A DNA stretch of 64,000 nucleotides from positions 372,001 to 436,000 of the forward strand of contig CP025322.1 in NCBI GenBank assembly GCA_004014935.1, written 5' to 3'. The stretch's first letter is position 1. Every line of letters starts with the position of its first letter. The stretch comes from Saccharomycopsis malanga (taxonomy: Eukaryota > Ascomycota > Saccharomycetes > Ascoideales > Saccharomycopsidaceae). The translations under genes and the position numbers were made by a program. Below the pieces are notes generated by a model. It was not told the DNA's origin and did not search any database. It saw only the letters and a program-made list of their open reading frames with translations. Below are positions 1 to 9,217 of the stretch, one piece after another.

Positions 1-2926
1 GACTGTAATCTATCACAATATCTTCAGAGATTTCAATCAAATCATTAGGGTTTTCCCCTATAGATATCGACTCCAAAGAACCTTCCAACAAAGGCACATC
101 GACGTTTTCAATTTTACAGTTTCTTAAAATGTCAATCTTGATGATGATATTTTTTTCAATATCTTCTTCTAAATCAGAACATTTTTTGAAAACTTTTTCA
201 AAGTTGCCTCTAATTTCATTGACAGAATCTTCAATTTGCTTTATCTTATTCATCTTTGATTTAAGACGGTTTTCGGCCTCTACAATATTCGCGTTTTCTA
301 TTTCTATCTCAACTTCCAATTGTTCAATATCATCTTGAATATTACTTCTTTCTGTTTTTACAGATTCCAAATCCTCACCAAATCTTTCCTTACTACCTTG
401 CAAGTTTTTCAACCGGATTTCAGATTGCTCAAGTCGGTCAGATTCAAACTGAATCTTATTCTCCAAACTGGAGAGTTGTTTTTGAAATTGAGTTCTCTCC
501 TGTTCAACTTGTCTTTTGAATTGACCATGAGTTCTTTCATAAGCATCACACAGGACGTTCCATTGGGCACAGAAGGCAGCATAAACTTTATCCTGCAATG
601 TATGTACCCTGTTCAAACAAGCATCAAGAGATGTTTTGTTTTCTGTAACAGCACGATTCTTTTTATCCAAATCTTGATTCAAACTATCCAAAAGCCCATT
701 TTGATAGTCTATTTCCTTTTCAACATCATTAATGTTTCTTTCAATCACTGATTGAGTGTTTGTCAATAAAGGTAATGTGCTTTCTAACTCACTAATTTCA
801 TTGAGGGTTTGCTTTTCTGCAACTTCACTTGGTTTCTGCTGTTGAATTAATTTCAAATTATCCAAAAGCTCATCTTTTCTTTTGACCAAAGTATTGAACT
901 GTGACTTATCCCAGCCTCGTTCTGTTTTGCTCTTACCACCAGTCATCAACCCAGCTTTATGAATCAATGAACCATCCAATGTTACAATCTTCACCTCTAT
1001 ATTTCTGTTCCAACGTATGTTCTTAGCAGTATCCAAACCATCACATACAACTGCACTGCCACATGCATATTGCATGGCGCGTTCAAGTACAGGATCGTAC
1101 TCAATGACGTCGAGCACAGGACGGGCATTTGCATGCAAATGTCTGAGATTTGAACTTGGAGGTTGGGAATCAACTGAATCTAATGGTATGAACGAAGCTA
1201 CACCAGCTCTTTGCTCTTTAAGATAAGCAATACACTTTTGAGCAACAGTAATATTCTCCACCACCACCGAATCAAAACTTTTACCAAGAATAGTAGTAAC
1301 TGCAGTTTCATACTTCTTTTGCTTAGGTTTGCATAGATCATGTAAAAGGCCCTTGACTCCTGGAAACAATCTTTGCAAATTGGAAACATTTTCTCTTAAC
1401 CGTCTCTCTCTATTGGATTCACGTTGACTAGCAGTTAAATCGTCAAGTTTCAATAAAATCTCTTTAATTTCCGTGTTTATTTCAAATTCTTTAGAAAGAA
1501 GTTTTTCTTTTTTTGCTCTGGTTTCATTTAAGTAATTTTTTTTGATGTTCAACTCTTCGTTAGCTTCATTCAATTTAGCTTGGTTATCTTCGGCTTGATT
1601 TTTGAAAATTGCCAAATTCCTTTGCAATTCAGACAAACGGCCCATCAAATTATTCTTTTGATCGTTGATACTTTCAATTTGTAAAGTGATGGATGACTTT
1701 TCCTCTTCATATTCAGCCAACTCACTCAATAAGGTTGCACCACCTTCTGTGAGAAACTGCAGACGTAACTTCTCGTACTCTTCCATTGCATCTGAAGGCA
1801 AGTCAAATGCATCCTCCTCGGTTTTTTTCTGGTCCTCAAATCTTTTGAATGCTTTTTCAACAAAAGTTTTTTGCTTTTTCAAATCCCTAATGTTTTCGTC
1901 TTGAGTTTCCAAATCAATCGAAATTTCTTTAATTTTACGTTCCAAATCGCTAATTTTCTTCATCGTTAAGTCTCTTTTGGTAGTGTAAGGCAACAATTCC
2001 TTTTTTAACCGGTCCAATTTCTGGTTTTTACTATCTACAGAACTTTTCTGTTTCATCATCGCAAGGTTTTCCTTTGAATAGTCATTGTTGAGTTGCTTAA
2101 AATGCTTTTCTTCTTTTTTCAACTTGGTTTCAACTTTTTTGAGCTCATTATTTTTGGCTTCAAGTTTATCAATTAAAGCGTTTTTACTAGATTCACAATT
2201 GAACAATTGCCATAGTTTATACATTTTGATCAAATTTGTCTTTTCGGCTACTTTTTTTTCAAAATGTTCAGATTCTACTCTTTGTTCATTGTATTGTTTT
2301 AGTTCGCCATTCAAAATACGTTTTCTTTGAAAAAAACCATTTGTGTCTTCATGTGCCTTCTCGTATTCTTCTTTCAACGACTCGTATTCCTTTTTATACT
2401 CAACAGATCCAGAAATAGTTTCTATCAATCTAGTTAAATCTTGCGGAGATTGAGAGGCGATCTGCTCCACATCGCCCTGGAAAACCAAGAAGTTTCTTGC
2501 TTTTATAAGAATGTTTTCCTTCTTTAAAACCTCGGAATAATCTGCCGCACTAACAACCTTACTATTGATACGATATTCACTGGTACCAGCAGTAGTTATG
2601 GACCGTTGCAACTTGAGAATTTCACCATCTGATCGCTCATATATCGCCATCACGTACGCCTCGCTTGGATTATTTTCCAGTTCACTGTCAGACCCATTGC
2701 CATCTTTGTCATCCATACGGCCTCGATAAATCAAATCCTTAAGATGTGCTGACCGTAGATGGCTGCTCCGTACCCCCAACACAAAGGATATAGCATCCAT
2801 CATATTGGACTTACCAGCACCATTGGGGCCAATGACACTGGTGAAATGTGAAGTTCCAAAACCAACTGACGCTGTGCCTCGATACGACTTAAAATTATGA
2901 AGCTCAACTCCTAATAATCTTCCCAT
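1..2926 (-). CDS. SMC1: Cohesin ATPase subunit Smc1 (partial, N-terminal part)
   Basis: Smc1 pairs with Smc3 to form the cohesin ring that holds sister chromatids together. About 975 codons are present and the reading frame runs off the left edge of the window, so the C-terminal coiled coil, signature motif and Walker B are not seen. The protein opens MGRLLGVELHNFKSYRG and carries a Walker A loop GPNGAGKS at residues 33-40, followed by the Smc1-type stretch ISFVLGVRSSHLRS and FLVFQGDVEQIASQSP. A long coiled coil follows, then the hinge, which ends near residue 660 with GLMTGGKSK. The start is the ATG at 2926, which matches the family N-terminus closely. Two ACGCGT boxes lie 44 and 78 bp upstream and suggest G1/S transcription. 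Identification is secure from the ATPase head and the length. Confidence 0.95.
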   Translation of the reverse strand, partial: MGRLLGVELHNFKSYRGTASVGFGTSHFTSVIGPNGAGKSNMMDAISFVLGVRSSHLRSAHLKDLIYRGRMDDKDGNGSDSELENNPSEAYVMAIYERSDGEILKLQRSITTAGTSEYRINSKVVSAADYSEVLKKENILIKARNFLVFQGDVEQIASQSPQDLTRLIETISGSVEYKKEYESLKEEYEKAHEDTNGFFQRKRILNGELKQYNEQRVESEHFEKKVAEKTNLIKMYKLWQLFNCESSKNALIDKLEAKNNELKKVETKLKKEEKHFKQLNNDYSKENLAMMKQKSSVDSKNQKLDRLKKELLPYTTKRDLTMKKISDLERKIKEISIDLETQDENIRDLKKQKTFVEKAFKRFEDQKKTEEDAFDLPSDAMEEYEKLRLQFLTEGGATLLSELAEYEEEKSSITLQIESINDQKNNLMGRLSELQRNLAIFKNQAEDNQAKLNEANEELNIKKNYLNETRAKKEKLLSKEFEINTEIKEILLKLDDLTASQRESNRERRLRENVSNLQRLFPGVKGLLHDLCKPKQKKYETAVTTILGKSFDSVVVENITVAQKCIAYLKEQRAGVASFIPLDSVDSQPPSSNLRHLHANARPVLDVIEYDPVLERAMQYACGSAVVCDGLDTAKNIRWNRNIEVKIVTLDGSLIHKAGLMTGGKSKTERGWDKSQFNTLVKRKDELLDNLKLIQQQKPSEVAEKQTLNEISELESTLPLLTNTQSVIERNINDVEKEIDYQNGLLDSLNQDLDKKNRAVTENKTSLDACLNRVHTLQDKVYAAFCAQWNVLCDAYERTHGQFKRQVEQERTQFQKQLSSLENKIQFESDRLEQSEIRLKNLQGSKERFGEDLESVKTERSNIQDDIEQLEVEIEIENANIVEAENRLKSKMNKIKQIEDSVNEIRGNFEKVFKKCSDLEEDIEKNIIIKIDILRNCKIENVDVPLLEGSLESISIGENPNDLIEISEDIVIDYS

Positions 2927-3669
2927 TGTGATTGCAGGTATGCTATAGTTGAGGTTGTTGATACTGAAGACGCGTACTTTTTTTTTCAAATATTTCAATT
3001 TTCACGCGTAGAATAGGATGGGATGCGTTGCGCTGTTTCTTATATACAAAATAGAGGTTCAGAACAACTTTTTAACTGTGACTTTTATTACGATTTTCAA
3101 TGAACAATTTATATAGTGCTAAATAATTCGTAATTTTACTCAAGTTGATTTGGCTTTGGAATTTGCTATACTATACATTCTCTTATACCTGAATGACTTC
3201 CATTAATATTACATGTTAAGTAGCCCTTTTGAAGCTTCACAATTCTGCAAACTGATTTAATCGATAACAGACACTTGAATTATTATTAGCAAAATCGTGC
3301 GATATAATATATATCAAAATATAAAGTATTATTAGTAGTATTATTTATTGTTCATGCGATTTCTGGCCAGAACAACAAGAACAAGACGAGAAAAGACCCA
3401 TTTTATGTGCGTTCGTTCGTTCGCTAGGAATAAATCCGGTGGCAGGCAAGACGTTTTATTCAGGAACAATATGCCAAAATAGCAAAGACGTTTTCTTCTT
3501 GGGGGGTAAGCGAATAAAATCTACAAGGCTGGACCAATTCCGACCAAATGAATTCTTTGCTTGAAAAGTTATAATTCAGGCACAATTATTTTCACGACTA
3601 ATAGTCTATTAACCGTTTCAGGTGTTAAAAGTGTGAAAAAGTGTTTATCGGCCAGCATTTTCTGACATC
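2927..3669. promoter_or_regulatory. Divergent promoter region of SMC1 and the coiled-coil gene
   Basis: This 743-bp gap separates two genes that point away from each other. It is A+T-rich. The SMC1-proximal end holds two ACGCGT boxes, listed separately. I see no credible coding sequence or RNA gene in it. Confidence 0.6.
2970..3009. promoter_or_regulatory. Two MluI cell-cycle boxes (ACGCGT) upstream of SMC1
   Basis: ACGCGT occurs at 2970-2975 and 3004-3009. This palindrome is the binding core of the yeast G1/S factor MBF (Mbp1-Swi6), and SMC1 is a G1/S-expressed gene in Saccharomyces. Two copies 34 bp apart, so close to the SMC1 start, are most simply read as its MBF sites. That they act here is inference. 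Confidence 0.7.
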
Positions 3670-5562
3670 ATGGAGGAATGGCTCATACTTCTTTTTATCA
3701 CTTTACTAGTTACTGTGAAGCGAGAATCAGACCATCAGAAGGACTTGAGAAAATTGTATCTAAATGCCGAACAAGACATTGAAAAAGAGTTTGCTTCTGA
3801 GCTCGATGCTCTTCAGGATGAGTCAGGGCGTCTCAACAATGGTTTTCTAAGCATTGAACATGTATATAAAGCAAAAGAGGAAAAGATAGAACAATTGGAG
3901 GCTGAATTACAGGAAAGAATTAGACGGTCAGAGAATATTAACAGAACCATAAGTACAATGAAGCTCGATATTCTCAAGTGGCAAAAGGAGATCCAGGTTG
4001 AACAAGATAAATTCAACACTGCTAAACAAGGTAGTGAATCGGTGGAAAATGAATACAACCGTCATCTCAATGAAAAGAAGGAATTGTATAGAAAAATACG
4101 CGAGCATGAAGTGACAGTGAGAGAAAAGGCACATAGCAATAGAAAACTTCGGACAAAATACGACGAAGCGGTATTCAAGATTTTGGAAACAAAAGCAAAA
4201 AGAATCCTGATCTTGGAAAAACTCAAATCAAGCGAGAATGAAAACGATGATCTAAACAAGCTTATAAAAGAGCACATATATCAATTGAAGCTGATATCCA
4301 ATACTGTATATCCTCAACTTGAACAGGCTGAAATCGGGTTCAAAAAATATTGGAATCCTTTAATTGGCTCTTTGAAAATCGAAAGTAACCTGCTTGAAAC
4401 ATGTATTCTCCTGGACTTGGAGAAATACGAGGCTATCAAACTTGACACCTTGAACGTTGATAAGCTAAAATCCGTGTTGGACAAATTTGCAGCATACAAA
4501 TCCAAAGCTTTGGAGGAAATCTCCAGTAGAAAAAATTCTTATGAACATATTGTCCAAGATATCACTGCAAGTTATGACAAGACCATACAGAACATTTACC
4601 TAGTAGTGGATCATTGGATAACGTGTTTATCTTCTGACAACACCAGCAGCAGCCACCGTGGAAGCACAAGTAGCCCGATATCTTATGGAATAAACAATGA
4701 TAACTCCGATACTGACAGCAATGAGCTTACAACGATCCTTAAAACCAACTTGTTCAGCAACCTTAACATAAGGCATCTTGGAAGTATCATTAACGATAGT
4801 AGTTTTAATCCTACATCCAATAATTCTCTGTCGCTTTCCAATGCCAACTATTCTACAAATGACGATAGTTCTGATACTCGTAAAAGACTCGATAGCCAAG
4901 GTAATGATCGCGGCTCCTCTCATACAAGCGAGACAAGTTACTCTCCATCTATAGAAAATATTGAGCATTTTGGAGTTGAGGACATTGAGCCTCTTGATTA
5001 TGCGTTTGCCATCACCAATCCTTTTTACTCTCCTTTAAATTCAAACAGAAACATTCATAGTGCCGATGCTGATATTGAGAATGATAGTGATAGTGAATTC
5101 GAAGACGTTGTCTCAGAAACAACTCTGAGACAAGTGTTTAATACACATCAGTTTAGACACCCACCTATCTTTCAAGGCCCTCTTGAATCCAGCCCTGCTG
5201 GACTCAATAATATCCATCAATACCAAAGTCCAAACACCAGATTTTCAGCACAGACTTATAGATCTCGTTCCGCCGGCCGCCATGAGTCGTATTTAGGCAC
5301 AGAATCATCAACTGTCCAACGCTATCATGACCGCTTTCGTCACCAACAGGAGAAGATTGTCATAGATAGTAATAATACAAACACACCATACAACAGACTT
5401 GGGATGAATTACAAGCAACCCGTCGATTCCCCAAGAGGACGTAGTGTGAGTGATAAAGGCAAGACAGAATGGAGTTTCGAACCCATCAGTAATTCTGCAC
5501 AGACAATAGGACAGTCAGGCTATCATACTAACAGAAACAAACGCTATTCAGCAATGATGTGA
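3670..5562 (+). CDS. Membrane-anchored coiled-coil protein of unknown function
   Basis: I do not recognise this 630-residue protein. Residues 3-16 form a short hydrophobic segment (EWLILLFITLLVTV) right after the start, which looks like an uncleaved signal anchor. From about residue 20 to 215 the sequence is rich in E, K, L, Q and R with heptad-like spacing, which indicates a long coiled coil. A second, mixed helical part reaches about residue 320 and ends in VVDHWITCL. The rest, about 310 residues, is low-complexity and rich in S, N, D and T with an acidic patch near residue 480, so it is probably disordered and phosphorylated. A small yeast membrane coiled-coil protein such as Nnf2 is one untested possibility. 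The ATG at 3670 is the only start that includes the hydrophobic segment. It is divergent from SMC1. Confidence 0.85.
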   Translation: MEEWLILLFITLLVTVKRESDHQKDLRKLYLNAEQDIEKEFASELDALQDESGRLNNGFLSIEHVYKAKEEKIEQLEAELQERIRRSENINRTISTMKLDILKWQKEIQVEQDKFNTAKQGSESVENEYNRHLNEKKELYRKIREHEVTVREKAHSNRKLRTKYDEAVFKILETKAKRILILEKLKSSENENDDLNKLIKEHIYQLKLISNTVYPQLEQAEIGFKKYWNPLIGSLKIESNLLETCILLDLEKYEAIKLDTLNVDKLKSVLDKFAAYKSKALEEISSRKNSYEHIVQDITASYDKTIQNIYLVVDHWITCLSSDNTSSSHRGSTSSPISYGINNDNSDTDSNELTTILKTNLFSNLNIRHLGSIINDSSFNPTSNNSLSLSNANYSTNDDSSDTRKRLDSQGNDRGSSHTSETSYSPSIENIEHFGVEDIEPLDYAFAITNPFYSPLNSNRNIHSADADIENDSDSEFEDVVSETTLRQVFNTHQFRHPPIFQGPLESSPAGLNNIHQYQSPNTRFSAQTYRSRSAGRHESYLGTESSTVQRYHDRFRHQQEKIVIDSNNTNTPYNRLGMNYKQPVDSPRGRSVSDKGKTEWSFEPISNSAQTIGQSGYHTNRNKRYSAMM

Positions 5563-6519
5563 CGAACCAATGTCATTTATTATAATATACTATAGTAATG
5601 TTAAATTTACGAACCTTTGTTTTTATATTTTTATTATTTAATGTACAAATTTTAGGAGTCATTGGCCAAGAGGCAATGTTCCTTTTACCATACCTGAGAA
5701 AATAAGTGAATCTAACAGTATAAAACCCAGAATATAATCTAGTGCTCTAGTGGTCTTGAACATGGATGTGTAGGGGTAGAGTTGGTGCAGATATCATATT
5801 TAAGCAAACCCGTTAGATTTGGAGAAAATATTAAACAATTATATATTGGTCTACGTATCCAAGGTCATTCAAATTATTCTGATAGTCAAAATAGTTAGTT
5901 TTCTGTGCCAATACCTCATTAGAACAACTAAGAAGGAGTCACGGTGCGTAACAGTAGCACTATGTATAAGAGCCTGCGAGAACAGTATCATTTCAAAGAA
6001 CTTTCTGTCTGTCATATTCTTGTTTTATTTCAAGTCTTCTTTTCATTCAACGCATTTTTTCCTTCTAATTTGTTATGAATAATACTCATAATATCTTACA
6101 TTTCGAGCCCAGTACATACTACGTTCGTTAATTTGTTATTTGCTATAGAAAATAATGTAGAATTCCACCTTCTCCACAAAACTATGTTGGCTTACAATAC
6201 ACTACATAATTCAGAGTACAATACCAAATTTACAATATCAAACAGCCAATAAATCAATAATTGTCATATAGCATTAATATCCACATCTTAACATTATGGT
6301 GCACTCTAATATAGTCCGGGTAACCCCATGAAAACAAGTGATTCAACATGAAAAGCCAAGCGGAGGTCGATTTAAAGGCAAGTAATGACGAACAATACAG
6401 TGAAACCACTAGCAATATATGGTTAGCGGAAGAGTTGAAGTTTTATAGAACCGCCGTTGAATAGCTATAGGAATACAATTGGTTCAGCAACCAAAATAGC
6501 AGGGGATCATACGATTGAA
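5563..6519. promoter_or_regulatory. Tandem intergenic region upstream of the BUR2-like gene
   Basis: This 957-bp stretch holds the 3' end of the coiled-coil gene and the promoter and leader of the cyclin gene. An 87-codon open frame at 5819-6082 has no ATG start and hydrophobic, low-complexity content, so I do not call it. Two short upstream ORFs near the right end are listed separately. Nothing else is evident. Confidence 0.5.
6328..6464 (+). promoter_or_regulatory. Two linked upstream ORFs before the BUR2-like start
   Basis: A 7-codon ORF (6328-6351) ends in a TGA that overlaps the ATG of a 38-codon ORF (6348-6464), giving an ATGA junction. The second ORF ends 55 bases before the cyclin ATG at 6520. 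If the mRNA begins upstream of 6328 these would be translated first and could restrain cyclin synthesis. Alternatively the second ORF is a true N-terminus in another frame, since the cyclin frame is open from 6439 and overlaps it. The transcript start is unknown. Confidence 0.4.
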
Positions 6520-8106
6520 ATGAATTATAATCAATATAATGGAAGTGGTAATAACAATAACAATCTAACAGCACATAACTCTTTTCCGAAACGGCCAAGG
6601 TCCAGAAGCCCTAATAAGTTTGCGGCAGAGCATGGCAGCGGCAGGGGCATTTCTACGAAGCCAGGCAGTTACAGCAGCCCGAGAGCCTCTGGGCTGAATG
6701 GCAGAGGGTTTCCAGGGTCTACAGGCTATGGCCCAGGACAGGGCCCAGGAAGTTCTCGAGGCTCAGGGATGGCAAAACCACCTGCTAATGCGTCTAGAGG
6801 GCGTGGACATTATTCGCCACCACATAGGAAGAATGACGCGTATGCTCCAAAGCGGCTTGGTGGTCGGAATCCGAACAATATGGCAAACCCAAATCTTATC
6901 AACATTGCAAACAACGGTTACAGACAGCAGAACTCGAAGGAGGAGTATGAAGAAAACACAGAACACGGAGATGACGAGCTTTGGCCTGAAGTGATTGACG
7001 TGCCGCACAACCAGTGGATATTCACAAAGAATGATTTATATGAAAAGACTCCTGCCAGACATCGCAAGGGAAAGCCAGTTGCATATAAAGACGAGCTTAC
7101 ATACCGTGCCAAGGCTGTGCAGAGAGTTATTGAGTTTGCAACGGCGTTGAAGCTTGCTCGACGGACAGTGGTCGCGGCTTCAATCTTCATCCATAGGTAT
7201 TACATGTTCTGTGATTTTGTACCGACAGATTACAAGCTAGTGGTGGCCACCTGTGTGTTTATTGCCACCAAGTCAGAGGAGAATCTCAAGAGCATAAAGG
7301 TGATTGCCACACATCTAGCAACCTTTCTCAAACCTAATACCCCTGTAGAAGAATTGGAAGGAATAATCTGGAAAAATATTGATGCTATTAAACAACTAGA
7401 AAACGAGATTCTTAGGGTGTTACGGTTTGATTTACTTGTAGAAATGCCTTTCGATGCTTTTGATGAAGTTTTTGACAAAATTGACATACCAGTTTCAGAA
7501 CCAAACAGTTCTGGTGCTGCAATAAATGCTCAACAGGCGAGAAAATTGAAACAAGTGGAGAAGGAAAAATATATCAAACAATTCTACTGGCTCCCAGAGT
7601 CCGTCATCTCGTGCCCCGTGTACATATTATACAACCATTATGAAATAGCAGCCGCAGCATATATTTTTACAAAGATGGTCAAAAACGAAGAGGTTCCAAA
7701 ACTTTTTATCCAGAACAATTTTGGCGTTGGACTTGCACGCATTGCGGACTTTATCAAGTTTGTACTGTCATGTTATGACCACTTTTTGAAGACAGATGTT
7801 AGAGTCCGTACTGATGCCGAGTTGCTCCAGTCGTTTAATTACACTTTGGAAGATTTGGTTGCTGCAGTTAATGGCGACCAGGCAGATGTAAAACAAGGGA
7901 AAAACGAGGTGGGTGCTCAGCGAATGACGTCTGATCTAAATGGTAGTGACAATGGCGGCCCAAAAGTTGTGGTGACCGAAAATGATTTGTTACCAAAGCC
8001 TCCGAGCGCCGCTCCTCTTTTGTACCAACCCGTGGCCAAAACAGCAATGACTAAGACATCGGCTTCATACAGAAATGATCCCAACTGGGACAATTTGCAA
8101 TACTGA
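6520..8106 (+). CDS. BUR2: P-TEFb-type cyclin (Bur2 family)
   Basis: The product is a cyclin-T-like partner of a transcriptional kinase (Bur1/CDK9 type) that phosphorylates RNA polymerase II and elongation factors in the nucleus. The first in-frame ATG at 6520 gives 528 residues. Residues 1-150 are G-, N-, P-, R- and S-rich and likely disordered. Then comes a tryptophan-led entry helix (LWPEVIDVPHNQWIFTKNDL), and the first cyclin box at about 190-300 with YRAKAVQRVIEFA, SIFIHRYYMF and CVFIATKSEEN. A second, weaker box follows with HYEIAAAAYIFTKM. The W-x-F-T entry and the HRYYMF block match the cyclin T/K/Bur2/Pch1 group better than Ctk2. The assignment to BUR2 over another C-type cyclin is likely but not certain. 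Upstream ORFs may regulate it. Confidence 0.78.
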   Translation: MNYNQYNGSGNNNNNLTAHNSFPKRPRSRSPNKFAAEHGSGRGISTKPGSYSSPRASGLNGRGFPGSTGYGPGQGPGSSRGSGMAKPPANASRGRGHYSPPHRKNDAYAPKRLGGRNPNNMANPNLINIANNGYRQQNSKEEYEENTEHGDDELWPEVIDVPHNQWIFTKNDLYEKTPARHRKGKPVAYKDELTYRAKAVQRVIEFATALKLARRTVVAASIFIHRYYMFCDFVPTDYKLVVATCVFIATKSEENLKSIKVIATHLATFLKPNTPVEELEGIIWKNIDAIKQLENEILRVLRFDLLVEMPFDAFDEVFDKIDIPVSEPNSSGAAINAQQARKLKQVEKEKYIKQFYWLPESVISCPVYILYNHYEIAAAAYIFTKMVKNEEVPKLFIQNNFGVGLARIADFIKFVLSCYDHFLKTDVRVRTDAELLQSFNYTLEDLVAAVNGDQADVKQGKNEVGAQRMTSDLNGSDNGGPKVVVTENDLLPKPPSAAPLLYQPVAKTAMTKTSASYRNDPNWDNLQY

Positions 8107-9217
8107 TTGTTTTATAGATAGTATATACAAATACATCTCAAAGGGTGTTTTCAACATAAGTCGGTTTTTTAATGTTTTTGAATCTATTTTGTGCATGTAA
8201 CTAGCTTTATAATGGTAATATCTAAACCATCTGGTTTAAATTGAATAGTATATCGATATGCTCACATATTGATGTTTAAGTTTCTTATCCGTCCAGCATA
8301 AATACAGAATGCCAGTAATTTGGAGCGATTAGCATATAACAAGAGTGCACAGGACATTGAGAAAGCAAGTTCGCATATCAGAATGCCATCTCGATTACCA
8401 AAAAAGTAGAAGTTTTTTTCAGCATGTTAAATATATTAATATAGACCAAGCTCAACATAAAAACTCTCTGGAGCCCTGAAATTTGCAGTAAGAGCGCCGT
8501 TCAAACCTTGACCTGCCAAGTAGTTTGGGAAAGCTGCGTCTAAATAGTTACAAGAAAAAAGAATGTAATATCTATAATCACAACAAGATACCCGTTACTT
8601 TTGTATATAATACCGAATAAGTACTGGATGGCGAATCATGCAAAGCAATGCCAAACTACGAATCTAATAATTTTTAACATGAGGTAAAATTAGTATGTGG
8701 GTCAAACAAACAAACGAATAAACAATTAATCAAATTTTGTGACATACCACTAAACTATTATATGTTTCTCGGGCCACATTAGCACACACTTCCAGATATG
8801 CTTGCCCAACAGCTATTGTTTTGTTTCGTGGGACACTTGTATTGACTTTTTCGATTATCCAATAATGCTCCTTTTTTGTTCTCATTTCAAATTTCCCGAG
8901 TCTAAGGTACTACTCAGAGTAGTTTCCCACTATGCGCATAAGGCTTGTTCTTCTTACCCCTCAAAAACAATATATAGTGGAGGTGTATTCATTATTTCTC
9001 TTATACTTTCATTGTAAACTACATTTTCCTCACCAATACAAATGCATCTAACAAACTCAGGGCAGAATAGCGAAAAAATGGTTCAACTCAAATAGCTTAA
9101 AAAAGTATTGAGTTTTTACAAAATTTACATAATCCTAATAAGATATAAACTAATGTACATTTGTGACAATTATATTTGTGATTGAAATACCATGATAGCC
9201 GTCTATTGCATGAAAGT
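8107..9217. other. Long convergent gap between BUR2 and SWR1
   Basis: At 1.1 kb this is unusually long for two genes that converge. A 71-codon plus-strand open frame (8802-9017) lacks an ATG start and is not called. On the minus strand there are signs of a possible small spliced gene (8595-8885) and an exon-like block (8436-8539); both are described as findings because I cannot tie them to a known protein. Confidence 0.4.

Noticed and set aside
5819-6082. 87-codon open frame between the coiled-coil gene and BUR2
   Set aside because: It begins at TTG with no ATG, is hydrophobic low-complexity sequence, and lies in promoter DNA.
8802-9017. 71-codon plus-strand frame in the BUR2-SWR1 gap
   Set aside because: No ATG start and no recognisable features; it overlaps the opposite-strand exon candidate.
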